Under the pieces are notes generated by a model. It did not search any database. It had not been told where the DNA came from and saw nothing but the letters and a program-made list of their open reading frames with translations. Shown here one piece after another: positions 1-6,269 of a stretch of DNA of 9,891 nt. The first letter of the stretch is position 1; each line of letters starts with the position of its first letter. The position numbers and the translations under genes were made by a program. This DNA is from Gammaproteobacteria bacterium (GTDB lineage: Bacteria > Pseudomonadota > Gammaproteobacteria > Enterobacterales > GCA-2746155). The stretch spans positions 1-9,891 of the forward strand of contig JAAGZM010000669.1 of NCBI GenBank assembly GCA_024206355.1, in the 5' to 3' direction.

Positions 1-273
1 AAAAAACCCACAAAAACAACTATTATCATTCAAGATTGGTGCGCTATTTTAATTGCTACCAATTATATAGGGTGGGTATTTTATATGTTATACTATTCGC
101 CAGCAGCCTATAATTACCTATGCTCTACAGCATTTGTGGTGATGTTATTTAATATCATAAAAGGGCATCGAGATGGAAATATCAACATGGATTGGAATAG
201 GACTAGCTTTTTTAGGTATCTTTACGATGGCCCTGCTACTATGTCACGAAACAAAACAACAGCAAGACTATGA
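1..273 (+). CDS. Partial small membrane protein, 5' end outside window
   Basis: This reading frame is open from the first base and ends at a TGA at 271-273, leaving about 90 residues. It has two hydrophobic stretches, roughly residues 14-31 (AILIATNYIGWVFYMLYY) and 40-52 (YLCSTAFVVMLFNII), followed by a polar tail containing KGHRDGN. The only early in-frame ATG is at 85, inside the first hydrophobic stretch, so the true start is probably upstream of the window. The last 101 bases overlap another small ORF at 173-304 in a different frame. The end also gives an ATGA junction with the ATG at 270. Placement beside lysis genes makes a holin-like or other accessory membrane protein possible, but no family is recognised. 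The 3' part may be only an incidental open frame. Confidence 0.45.
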   Translation, partial: KKPTKTTIIIQDWCAILIATNYIGWVFYMLYYSPAAYNYLCSTAFVVMLFNIIKGHRDGNINMDWNRTSFFRYLYDGPATMSRNKTTARL

Positions 274-304
274 ACAAGAAGAAAAGAGGAAAGAAAATGA
301 GTGA
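173..304 (+). CDS. Small single-helix membrane protein (43 aa), lysis region
   Basis: This is a 43-residue ORF. It starts at ATG 173, with AAGGG at 161-165 seven bases upstream as a plausible ribosome binding site. Residues 6-24 (IGIGLAFLGIFTMALLLC) form one clear transmembrane helix. The rest is a highly charged tail rich in Glu, Lys and Gln. The last 8 bases overlap the start of the next gene at 297. A short helix with a charged cytoplasmic tail is common in small phage lysis-region proteins such as holin or antiholin subunits, but no specific family is recognised. It overlaps the frame ending at 273 by 101 bases. One of the two may be spurious; this one has the better initiation signal. 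Confidence 0.55.
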   Translation: MEISTWIGIGLAFLGIFTMALLLCHETKQQQDYEQEEKRKENE

Positions 305-638
305 GTATAACGGAAGCGAAAGGCGAGAAAGCCACTGGCATTTAAGTAAAAGTATTCCAATAGCAACAATAATGAGTTTAATCGGTATGTTAATGGCTGG
401 TGTTTCATGGGCTGAAGGTACTTCGATCAGAATGGAAAACATTGAAGAAGCTATCGAAGAAGCAACCATAGAATCTAAAGATCACGTTCGGAAAACAGAA
501 TTAACCAACATTCTTGCAACGCAGGAATACAAAATAACAGTCATAGCTGATGACGTTAAAGAGCTAAAGTCAACACTTAAAGAAAACCAACAACTAATGA
601 TTAAAATGCTACAACGCCTACCAGAGAAGCAAAATTAA
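297..638 (+). CDS. Membrane-anchored coiled-coil protein, holin-like (113 aa)
   Basis: An ATG at 270 is also in frame, but the ATG at 297 is preferred because AGAGGA lies at 285-290, six bases upstream. The 113-residue product has a short polar N-terminus with the sequence ERRESHWHLSKSIPIA. A transmembrane helix follows at about residues 20-39, then a long Glu/Lys-rich, probably coiled-coil segment at about 47-105. The 'RR..HWHL.K..PIA' N-terminus followed by one helix and a coiled coil recurs, from memory, in many phage proteins near the endolysin, often annotated as holin-like or hypothetical. The stop overlaps the endolysin start by one base (TAATG), so the two are probably translationally coupled. 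Membrane topology and lysis-cassette position are visible; a holin role is inference. Confidence 0.75.
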   Translation: MSEYNGSERRESHWHLSKSIPIATIMSLIGMLMAGVSWAEGTSIRMENIEEAIEEATIESKDHVRKTELTNILATQEYKITVIADDVKELKSTLKENQQLMIKMLQRLPEKQN

Positions 639-997
639 TGAACTACTTTAGTGAAGAAGAACAGTCTTGTAATTGCTGCGGTGAGAATAAATTTAACCCT
701 GATACGTTAAAAAGGTTTAACGAATTAAGGCATATTTTAGGCTTTCCGCTTCAAATGACATCAATGTACAGATGTCCTGCTTACAATAAGAAGATAGGCG
801 CAACACAAACACATGCAACAGGTCAAGCAGGTGATATCCTTATAAGCCATGAGAAAGCCTATAAATTATTAGCGGTAGCAGGTATATATGGATTTAAGGG
901 AATAGGCATAAGTCAGAAAGGCAATAAGCGGTTTATCCACTTAGACGACTTAGAAGAAGTAGAAGGACGACCACGACCACACATTTGGAGTTATTAA
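638..997 (+). CDS. Endolysin, peptidase M15-family (119 aa)
   Basis: This 119-residue protein fits the small single-domain M15 peptidases (Peptidase_M15_3 type) that phages use to cut peptide crosslinks of peptidoglycan at lysis. The core runs from SMYRCPAYNKKIGA (residues 42-55) to HATGQAGD (59-66), which supplies zinc ligands His59 and Asp66. FIHLDD (99-104) supplies His101 as the third ligand, with Asp103 nearby. The C-terminus, RPHIWSY, matches the usual end of this family. A Cys cluster near the N-terminus (residues 11, 13, 14) recalls the 'F.C.C' start of many homologues. No signal peptide is seen, so export would need a holin. The start is coupled to the preceding gene by a TAATG overlap. 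Whether it is an L-Ala-D-Glu or a D-Ala endopeptidase cannot be told from sequence. Confidence 0.9.
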   Translation: MNYFSEEEQSCNCCGENKFNPDTLKRFNELRHILGFPLQMTSMYRCPAYNKKIGATQTHATGQAGDILISHEKAYKLLAVAGIYGFKGIGISQKGNKRFIHLDDLEEVEGRPRPHIWSY

Positions 998-1063
998 AAT
1001 GATAATATTCAACGAAGGTGTTGCTGAATGCTAGATGATTACATTCCAGTTTAAGGGGTTAAA

Positions 1064-1276
1064 ATGTTTAGAGATATATTCAAAGATTCAGATGGTAAAT
1101 ATTGTTTAGCTAAAATGCTATTTGCTATTTGTGTGATTGATTTTCTAGTTATAGTTAATCATCATGAATTTACAGGACAAGTTACACCATTAGATTATCA
1201 GGGTATGGCATTAATCTTAACTGCTGTTGGTGCAACATACGGATGGAGATCACACACTAAAGCAGGTCAAAAATAA
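1064..1276 (+). CDS. Putative holin, two-helix membrane protein (70 aa)
   Basis: This is a 70-residue protein starting at ATG 1064, with AAGGGG at 1053-1058 five bases upstream. It has a short charged N-terminus (MFRDIFKDSDGKY), a hydrophobic helix at about residues 16-33, a polar loop (HHEFTGQVTPLDYQ), a second helix at about 47-60, and a basic tail (WRSHTKAGQK). Size, two helices and basic C-terminus match small phage holins. It sits between the endolysin and the spanin genes, and its stop codon directly abuts the i-spanin start. Holin is the best guess from context. The 113-residue protein upstream of the endolysin is a competing candidate, so the two may form a holin/antiholin pair or one may serve another role. 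Confidence 0.65.
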   Translation: MFRDIFKDSDGKYCLAKMLFAICVIDFLVIVNHHEFTGQVTPLDYQGMALILTAVGATYGWRSHTKAGQK

Positions 1277-1729
1277 ATGCTCTCACAAGCTAAGATAATT
1301 ATAGCAATAGGGCTTATATCAGCATTTGGTGTATTATATTTTTTATACAGTTCTGCGGTTGCAGATAGAGAATTATTAGAAACTCAATACAACGAGTTAG
1401 TCGGAAGAACAGAGAGAGACAAGATTAGAATTGAACAAATGACTGCAACGGCTAAAGCTAATGAAGAAACACGAAAGAAAGCCGAGCAACAAGTACAAGC
1501 AAATATTAAGCAGATCAGCAAATTAGAAAACAAGATTGCTGAACAAAAAGAGGCACATAATGAACTTCAACAGACACTTGCAGAGCATGATCTCAAATCA
1601 CTCATTATTAAAAAGAAGGGTCTTATGGAGCGTATTATGCGTAGGGCTACTATCAAGTTGTTCAACGAATTTGAAACAGCCACCACCAGAAACAAAGATA
1701 GTATACAAAGACAGGATAGTCAAAGTTAA
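1277..1729 (+). CDS. i-spanin, Rz-like inner-membrane protein (150 aa)
   Basis: Spanins join the inner and outer membranes and disrupt the outer membrane in the final lysis step of Gram-negative hosts. The 150-residue product has an N-terminal membrane anchor at about residues 7-26 (IIIAIGLISAFGVLYFLYSS). A long charged, heptad-like periplasmic segment follows at about 30-105. The C-terminal block, around KKKGLMERIMRRATIKLFNEFETAT, resembles the conserved end of phage Rz-like proteins, where a similar KPGLIE..IN.AT motif is usual. The gene begins immediately after the upstream holin stop. Its 3' 170 bases are shared, in another frame, with the o-spanin lipoprotein gene, which is the classic Rz/Rz1 relationship. 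The assignment rests on topology plus the paired lipoprotein. Confidence 0.85.
   Translation: MLSQAKIIIAIGLISAFGVLYFLYSSAVADRELLETQYNELVGRTERDKIRIEQMTATAKANEETRKKAEQQVQANIKQISKLENKIAEQKEAHNELQQTLAEHDLKSLIIKKKGLMERIMRRATIKLFNEFETATTRNKDSIQRQDSQS
1549..1553 (+). promoter_or_regulatory. Ribosome binding site that sets the o-spanin start
   Basis: AGAGG lies inside the i-spanin coding sequence six bases before the ATG at 1560. It is the only good Shine-Dalgarno match among the candidate o-spanin starts. The ATG at 1536 and the ATG at 1587 have weaker or no matches, so it favours 1560. Confidence 0.6.
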
Positions 1730-1934
1730 ATGTATTGATGCGCCTATAATTGAATCAGTAACAATGCTCAAGTGGCAGCCCACAGTTGTAATTGATGAAA
1801 GAGATACATGGATAGGTTCAACAGTTAAGGATTATGAAAACATGGCTTTAAATCTACAATCATTATTAAGATATATTAAAGGTCAAAATAGTATAATTAG
1901 CTATTACGAGAAATGTAACAAGGAAAAAGAATGA
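1560..1934 (+). CDS. o-spanin, Rz1-like outer-membrane lipoprotein (124 aa)
   Basis: The start at 1560 is chosen for the AGAGG six bases upstream. ATG 1587 would also keep a signal peptide. The N-terminus has a basic stretch (LLKRR), a hydrophobic core (VLWSVLCVGLL) and a lipobox ending LLSSC, so Cys34 should be lipidated and the mature protein anchored to the outer membrane. After the Cys comes a Pro-rich stretch (NLKQPPPETKIVYKDRIVKVKC), typical of Rz1-like lipoproteins. About 65 further residues follow, predicted periplasmic and ending near YYEKCNKEKE. The gene begins inside the i-spanin gene in a shifted frame and extends 205 bases past its end, so it is overlapping rather than fully embedded. 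Its partner is the i-spanin, meeting it in the periplasm. Its stop overlaps the next ORF by ATGA. Confidence 0.87.
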   Translation: MNFNRHLQSMISNHSLLKRRVLWSVLCVGLLSSCSTNLKQPPPETKIVYKDRIVKVKCIDAPIIESVTMLKWQPTVVIDERDTWIGSTVKDYENMALNLQSLLRYIKGQNSIISYYEKCNKEKE

Positions 1935-2077
1935 AGCCTCAACATCATAAACTATCAGCAAGAGATAAAAAGAAACACTTTCCAGAGTTAAGCGGTGGAA
2001 AGGGAGACTGCCCGAGAAGATACTCAAGGGCAGGGGAAAAGGCTTATAGGTCTAACAAGTTCTGGGATAACAGGTGA
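1931..2077 (+). CDS. Small basic protein of unknown function (48 aa)
   Basis: ATG 1931 overlaps the o-spanin stop (ATGA), and an AAGGA lies a few bases upstream inside the o-spanin gene. The 48-residue product is strongly basic and hydrophilic: MKPQHHKLSARDKKKHFPEL, then SGGKGDCPRRYS, ending in KFWDNR. It has one Cys and no membrane segment. The 'KGD.PR' piece followed by a C-terminal aromatic/Asp/Asn ending recalls very small phage proteins of unknown function that carry a 'KGDxxRP' motif, but this is a weak resemblance. The tight junctions on both sides support a real gene. Confidence 0.6.
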   Translation: MKPQHHKLSARDKKKHFPELSGGKGDCPRRYSRAGEKAYRSNKFWDNR

Positions 2078-2080
2078 TTT

Positions 2081-2230
2081 ATGTATCAAGCAATAATACA
2101 CAGTGCATATATATGTGAAAAGTACAGACAACATCGTATTAGAGCAGAAAACAAAGCAAAACAAGTCAACAAAATATTACAAAAGGTGAAACGTCATGCC
2201 AAAGCAAGGCCAGACCGTATTACAAGCTAA
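2081..2230 (+). CDS. Small basic protein of unknown function (49 aa)
   Basis: This 49-residue ORF starts at ATG 2081, three bases after the previous stop. The stop region itself reads AGGTGAT, which pairs well with the 3' end of 16S rRNA at suitable aligned spacing, so reinitiation is likely. The protein is Lys/Arg/Gln-rich and probably helical (YRQHRIRAENKAKQVNKILQ), with no membrane segment or recognisable motif. Its last 35 bases overlap the small-terminase-like gene starting at 2196. It may be a nucleic-acid-binding accessory protein, but nothing in the sequence proves this. Confidence 0.5.
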   Translation: MYQAIIHSAYICEKYRQHRIRAENKAKQVNKILQKVKRHAKARPDRITS

Positions 2231-2489
2231 TAGAGCTGTTAAACAAGAGACGCTAAGAGAGTATTTATCTGAGAGGGGTAAGTTAAACTATATACTTGAT
2301 AACCTTCATAAAATAGAATGTTTAGACCCTGAATGCGAATCATTCGCAAATAGCCTAGCAAAGTATAAAGAAGCCAACACACAAAGGCTTAAACTATTAG
2401 CCTATTATTTACCTACTCTAAAGGGTGTAGAGATAACGGGCGAAGGTGGTGGACAACTAGTTGTTAATCTTAAAGAATACAAAGAATGA
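2196..2489 (+). CDS. Putative small terminase subunit-like protein (97 aa)
   Basis: ATG 2196 follows AAGGTGA at a suitable distance. The 97-residue product is mostly helical by composition: NRAVKQETLREYLSERGKL, then a pair of helices with LDNLHKI and FANSLAKYKEANTQRLKLLA. It ends in YYLPTLKGVEITGEGGGQLV. The closing 'TQRLKLL..YLP.LK.VE.TG' block resembles small proteins encoded just before the large terminase in podovirus-like phages and often named small terminase. That family helps recognise and load phage DNA for packaging. Its stop overlaps the large terminase start (ATGA). It is shorter than many small terminases, and no classic helix-turn-helix is obvious. The name rests on position and this C-terminal resemblance. 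Confidence 0.65.
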   Translation: MPKQGQTVLQANRAVKQETLREYLSERGKLNYILDNLHKIECLDPECESFANSLAKYKEANTQRLKLLAYYLPTLKGVEITGEGGGQLVVNLKEYKE

Positions 2490-3826
2490 CAGAGATAGAC
2501 ATTCCTAACGATTGGAATCCAAGAGTACACCAAAAGCCTTTCTTTCAAGCAATGGACACTGGAACAAAACGTGCTTGCATGGTATGGCATCGTAGAGCTG
2601 GCAAGGATTCATCTGTATTAAACTTCACAGCTAAAGAAATGTTTAAGCGAGTAGGCAACTACTGGCATCTATTCCCAAAGCAGCGTCAAGCAAGAAAAGC
2701 AATCTGGAACGGTATTGATGGAGATGGTAGAAAGATATTAAAACAGGTATTCCCAGAGGTCATTAGAGACCGCACAGACGGTACTGAAATGATGATTGAA
2801 CTCAAGAACAATGCTACATGGCAATTATGCGGCTCTGATAACTACGATTCATTAGTTGGCTCTAACCCTGTAGGAGTAGTATTCAGCGAGTGGTCATTGT
2901 GTGACCCGAACGCTTGGGATTATATTAGACCTATGTTATTAGAAAATGGTGGATGGGCTATTTTTATCTACACGTCAAGAGGTAAAAATCACGGGTACAA
3001 CACTTATAACATGGCTAAAAAGTCTGATAAGTGGTTTTGCGAACTATTAACTGTTAACGACACTAAAAGAATTGACGGTTCACCGGTTATCACGCCAGAG
3101 ATGATACAGAGCGAAAGAGATGAAGGAATGAGCGAGGAAATGATACAGCAAGAATACTACTGTTCATTTGATGCTCAAATACCTGGAGCTATTTACGCTG
3201 AGGAGCTAAGACAAGCATACAACGATAATCGAATTAAAACTATTCCTATTGACCCATCACTACCACTTAACACAGCATGGGATTTAGGGCATAGAGATTC
3301 AACGTCAATATGGTATTGGCAAGCTGTACATGGTGAAATAAGGCTAGTTGGATATTATGAAAATAACTTAAAAAGCCTGTCACACTACATACAAGAGGTT
3401 AAAAAGTTTGCATTAAAAACTGGCACAGATGTTGAGCTAGGCAGACACTTAGGGCCACATGATTGCGAAGCAATGCGATTAGGACAAACTGAGACTGTCC
3501 AACAGCAATGCAGAGCAGCAGGAATAAAAATGACACGCACTGAACGTCCATTAACTAAACAAATGGGTATTGAGGCAGTTAGAAAGATTTGGTATAAACT
3601 ATGGATTGATGATGTTAGAGCAGAAGTAGGACTTGCAGGATTAAGCGAATATCAATACGAGTGGGATGATAAGAAGAAAATCTATCGCGACCAACCTTTA
3701 CATGATTGGGCTTCACATCCGTCAGATGCCTTACAAACACTAGCTTTGGGTTGGAATGAGAATATGGTAGGAGCTAAACGACCAGCAAAGCCTGTAGTAG
3801 CAAAGGTCAATTTTAATGTCTTTTAG
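2486..3826 (+). CDS. terL: Terminase large subunit (446 aa)
   Basis: This is the DNA-packaging motor ATPase and headful/concatemer nuclease. The Walker A-like P-loop is HRRAGKDSS at residues 35-43. Walker B is VVFSEWS at 131-137, with Glu135 as the likely catalytic acid. A coupling motif follows at IFIYTSRGKNH (159-169). The nuclease domain begins near TAWDLGHRDST (263-273), with Asp266 and Asp271 as candidate metal ligands. It ends with HDWASHPSDALQTLALG (406-422), where Asp407, His411 and Asp414 sit in the conserved 'hD.aSH.aDA' motif. A length of 446 residues is normal for the compact podovirus-type terminases. It starts on an ATGA overlap with the small-terminase-like gene, and its last 11 bases overlap the next gene. 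The length and both domains appear complete. Confidence 0.93.
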   Translation: MTEIDIPNDWNPRVHQKPFFQAMDTGTKRACMVWHRRAGKDSSVLNFTAKEMFKRVGNYWHLFPKQRQARKAIWNGIDGDGRKILKQVFPEVIRDRTDGTEMMIELKNNATWQLCGSDNYDSLVGSNPVGVVFSEWSLCDPNAWDYIRPMLLENGGWAIFIYTSRGKNHGYNTYNMAKKSDKWFCELLTVNDTKRIDGSPVITPEMIQSERDEGMSEEMIQQEYYCSFDAQIPGAIYAEELRQAYNDNRIKTIPIDPSLPLNTAWDLGHRDSTSIWYWQAVHGEIRLVGYYENNLKSLSHYIQEVKKFALKTGTDVELGRHLGPHDCEAMRLGQTETVQQQCRAAGIKMTRTERPLTKQMGIEAVRKIWYKLWIDDVRAEVGLAGLSEYQYEWDDKKKIYRDQPLHDWASHPSDALQTLALGWNENMVGAKRPAKPVVAKVNFNVF

Positions 3827-4139
3827 TTACGTTGTGTTTACTAACTCAGATAACGGATTTATAAAAGCACTACTAAAGGATGGCTTTTCACACTGTTACA
3901 TGCTCTACATTGATAGAGGTAAATGGATAGTTCATGACACGGGTATAGCTGGTTCAGTGGTTTTTACACTTGAGGATATTAGTGATATAGTAGCAACATC
4001 AACATTAATCGAGGTTGAGACCAAAAAAAGCACAGGTTTATTTAGCTTAAATACTTGTGTCTCAATCGTCAAACATGCTATTGGTGTGAATAATCCACTA
4101 ATACTTACACCATATCAACTATATAAGAGGTTATTATGA
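3816..4139 (+). CDS. Possible permuted papain-like (NlpC/P60-type) protein (107 aa)
   Basis: The 107-residue product begins MSFSYVVFTNSDNGFIKALL, continues to DGFSHCYMLY (His26), then GKWIVHDTG. It finishes with NTCVSIVKHAIGV (Cys81) and LTPYQLYKRLL. An early His in 'SH', a later Cys at the start of a helix, and a closing 'TP..LY..L' is the order seen in circularly permuted NlpC/P60-like (YiiX/LRAT-like) enzymes, where His precedes Cys. The match is by eye and the protein is short, so it could be an inactive structural relative. It sits between large terminase and portal, overlapping the terminase stop by 11 bases and joined to the next gene by ATGA. Possible roles, all inference, include cell-wall or protein processing during entry or assembly. 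Confidence 0.6.
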   Translation: MSFSYVVFTNSDNGFIKALLKDGFSHCYMLYIDRGKWIVHDTGIAGSVVFTLEDISDIVATSTLIEVETKKSTGLFSLNTCVSIVKHAIGVNNPLILTPYQLYKRLL

Positions 4140-4438
4140 GACGTCCAAAGAAGCCAAAACCAACACCACAACAGATTGCACAAGGTACTCAAATGAGAGC
4201 TAGTCTCAACAAAGAGATAGAAGAGTCTGAAAGAAGGCTAAAGACAGCATCAAGAGGCAAACTAGGTAGAGTATCATTATTGTCTGGTGCAAGTAGAACA
4301 ACAACCGAAGCGGCAACGGGTGCAAGAACTGGCGCTGGCTCTGGTGGTGCTGGCAGTATGTTACCAGGAACAGGTAGTTCTGGCGCTTCAGGTGGTGGCA
4401 GAAGTCCACGAGGAATGCGAGGATTTGGGAGAAGATAA
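4136..4438 (+). CDS. Gly/Arg-rich small protein, probable virion component (100 aa)
   Basis: This is a 100-residue protein with three parts: a Pro/Lys-rich N-terminus (MRRPKKPKPTPQQ), a charged helical middle (about residues 23-43, NKEIEESERRLKTASRGKLG), and a Gly/Ser/Thr/Ala-rich low-complexity tail ending GRSPRGMRGFGRR. The 'GR.SLLSGA' piece at about 44-52 resembles a short motif recurring in small phage proteins encoded near the portal. Such proteins are usually annotated as hypothetical or minor head proteins. It overlaps its neighbours on both sides (ATGA upstream, TAATG downstream), so it belongs to the head operon. A flexible basic tail could contact DNA or RNA, but no function is established. 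Confidence 0.7.
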   Translation: MRRPKKPKPTPQQIAQGTQMRASLNKEIEESERRLKTASRGKLGRVSLLSGASRTTTEAATGARTGAGSGGAGSMLPGTGSSGASGGGRSPRGMRGFGRR

Positions 4439-6003
4439 TGAAAATTCCAGAGAATTTAGGCACAATTAAAGATTTAAAGCAGCGAGAGTCTAAAGCCCAT
4501 AACAGAATGGGTAAGTGGGAAAGCACTTTAGAGGAAGTATATGAATATTTCTTACCACAACGAAATCTATTCAATAGTGAGGCTAAAGGGCAAAAGAAAA
4601 CTGATAAGAACTTTGATTCAACGCCAATACAAGCTATTCAAACAGGAGCATCTAAACTTCAAGCAAGTATCGCACCTATTTGGGCTAGATGGGCTAATTT
4701 TGAACCTTCAGAGCAAATAATCGAACTATTAGAGTCAGGTCAATACAATGTATCTGAGGTACAAATCAGAGAAAATCTTGAGAAACAAGCCGAGGTTGTC
4801 TTTGATTATATCAACCGCTCTAACTTTGGAACACAATTTTTTGAGATGTCCTTAGATTTATTAGTTGGTACAGGCTCATTAATGATAGATGAAGATGATT
4901 CAGATGAAATGCCGATAGTTTTCAACTCAGTACCACAAAAAGGCATAGCATTTGAAGAAGGGCCACTTGGTACAATCGAAACTCATTGGCGCAGATTCAC
5001 CGTAAAAGGTCGACATATTGAGCGTAAATGGCAAGGCTTTGAGGTATCTCAAGAACTAGCGGCTAAGATAAAAGACGATCCAGATTGTGAAGTGGAAACC
5101 CGTGAAGGTGTTATCTATGACCCAAAAGACAACAAGTATTATGGTGTTGTATGGGTTAAGGGTGAGGAAAAAATATCATGGTTAGCAGATTTTGAAGATT
5201 CGTCAGCTTGGGTAACAGGTCGCTATGCCAAGACTTCGGGAGAGGTCAGAGGACGTGGACCATCATTACAATGTATTGCTGATGTTAAGACCTTGAATAA
5301 GGCTAAGGAATTTGCATTTCAAAAAGCAGGTATGGATTTAGCTGGTATGTGGACTGCAACAGATGATGGAACATTAAACCCTTATACTATCCAGATACAA
5401 CCAGGTATTGTGATTCCTGTTGGCTCTAATAACTCTCAAAACCCTAGTCTTGCACGATTAGACAATTCTACTGATTTGAATTTAAGCCTATTTGTTATTG
5501 AGGATTTACAAGCATCGATTAAGAAAGCACACTTTAATAACCTGAGAGAACCTACAGATACAGTTATTACATTAGGTCAATACTTATTTGAAGCTAGAGA
5601 ACTACAAGAAGCTATAGGTTCAGCGTTCGGTCGATTGCAAACAGAAGTATTAATACCCATCCTAAAACGTGTTGTATGGATATTAACAAGACGTGGACTA
5701 ATCCAACCTATTAAGATTGGTGGTAAAGAAGTAACTATAAAGTTCACATCACCGCTTGCTAAGGCTCAAGACTTATTAGATTTAGATTCTGTTAAACAAG
5801 CTGTAGCGTTTACGCTAGAAACAGCAGGTCCAGACCAAGCTAAGATGGCTTATAAACTTGAGGACTTTGGAACATGGGCTGCTAAAAAGACGGGTATGCC
5901 TCAAGAGCTTGTAAGAGACGAAGGCGAGAAAGCAAAGATTATCCAGGCTGGTGCTGAAGCTGCACAAGCAGGATTGCCAACATCATCTGAACAGGTAGCA
6001 TAA
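4438..6003 (+). CDS. Head-to-tail connector / portal protein (521 aa)
   Basis: This is the dodecameric ring at the unique head vertex through which DNA is packaged and ejected, and to which the tail attaches. The 521-residue protein fits the T7 gp8-type head-to-tail connecting family in length and content. Supporting segments are an N-terminal helix rich in Arg/Glu/Trp (WESTLEEVYEYFLPQRNLF, about 27-45) and the conserved FDSTPIQAIQTGASKLQASI block starting at residue 59 and running to NFEPS (91). A C-terminal section contains QEAIGSAFGRLQTEVLIPIL, matching the usual 'GRLQ.E.L.P' motif. The ribosome binding site GGGAG is at 4427-4431, six bases before the start. The gene couples to its neighbours by one-base stop/start overlaps. 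It partners with the scaffold in assembly and the gp11-like adaptor in the tail. Confidence 0.9.
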   Translation: MKIPENLGTIKDLKQRESKAHNRMGKWESTLEEVYEYFLPQRNLFNSEAKGQKKTDKNFDSTPIQAIQTGASKLQASIAPIWARWANFEPSEQIIELLESGQYNVSEVQIRENLEKQAEVVFDYINRSNFGTQFFEMSLDLLVGTGSLMIDEDDSDEMPIVFNSVPQKGIAFEEGPLGTIETHWRRFTVKGRHIERKWQGFEVSQELAAKIKDDPDCEVETREGVIYDPKDNKYYGVVWVKGEEKISWLADFEDSSAWVTGRYAKTSGEVRGRGPSLQCIADVKTLNKAKEFAFQKAGMDLAGMWTATDDGTLNPYTIQIQPGIVIPVGSNNSQNPSLARLDNSTDLNLSLFVIEDLQASIKKAHFNNLREPTDTVITLGQYLFEARELQEAIGSAFGRLQTEVLIPILKRVVWILTRRGLIQPIKIGGKEVTIKFTSPLAKAQDLLDLDSVKQAVAFTLETAGPDQAKMAYKLEDFGTWAAKKTGMPQELVRDEGEKAKIIQAGAEAAQAGLPTSSEQVA

Positions 6004-6257
6004 TGGAAGAAAAAGACTTAGAGCGTGTTAAGGCTGAGAAGCATGCAGCAGCAATAGCTTTAGCCAAGAATTACAACAGATGCTTTGCAGCGCCCGAAGG
6101 TCAAAAGGTGATAGAGCATTTAAGCGCAACATTCCTCATAAATAACGATACATCATTAGATGCTAAGAATGTAAATTATGAGGCTGCGTATCACAATGGA
6201 GAAGCAGGACTTGTTCGATATATACTAGGACAAATAGCAAAAGCAGCAACTTTATAA
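6003..6257 (+). CDS. Bbp19-like phage protein (84 aa)
   Basis: The 84-residue product contains the hallmark arrangement of the small Bbp19-like phage proteins: an N-terminal helix, then FAAPEGQKVIEHLSATF (about residues 28-44), a variable middle, and EAAYHNGEAGLVRYILGQI (about 60-78). The corresponding family motif is 'F.tpeG..vL..L...f ... a...eG.r.lv..I'. The family is named after a protein of Bordetella phage BPP-1 and is found between portal and scaffold/capsid genes. Its molecular role is not well defined, and a head-assembly or structural role is inferred from location. Here it directly follows the portal, with a TAATG overlap. The identification is by eye but the motif is distinctive. 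Confidence 0.75.
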   Translation: MEEKDLERVKAEKHAAAIALAKNYNRCFAAPEGQKVIEHLSATFLINNDTSLDAKNVNYEAAYHNGEAGLVRYILGQIAKAATL

Positions 6258-6269
6258 AAAGGTAATATT

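Noticed and set aside
239..469. Minus-strand open frame with hydrophobic C-terminal part.
   Set aside because: Antisense to two + strand lysis-region genes with better start signals; its hydrophobicity mirrors the reverse of AT-rich coding sequence.
999..1051. Two tiny ORFs (about 11 and 8 codons) between the endolysin and the putative holin.
   Set aside because: Too short, no recognisable product, and no good ribosome binding site; treated as spacer.
1745..1750. TATAAT inside the o-spanin gene as a promoter.
   Set aside because: No -35 element at a suitable distance and no extended -10; a chance match in AT-rich coding sequence.
2876..2899. Ser in place of Asp in terminase Walker B (VVFSEWS).
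   Set aside because: The 'fSEw/y' form is common in this terminase group; catalytic Glu is present, so it is not a defect.
4287..4469. Gln/Val-rich + strand frame within the Gly/Arg-rich gene.
   Set aside because: Low-complexity shadow of the Gly-coding codons in the shifted frame, without a matching gene family.
4206..4574. Minus-strand 122-codon frame opposite the Gly/Arg-rich gene and portal start.
   Set aside because: Opposes well-supported, tightly coupled + strand genes; Leu-rich composition is typical of antisense frames.
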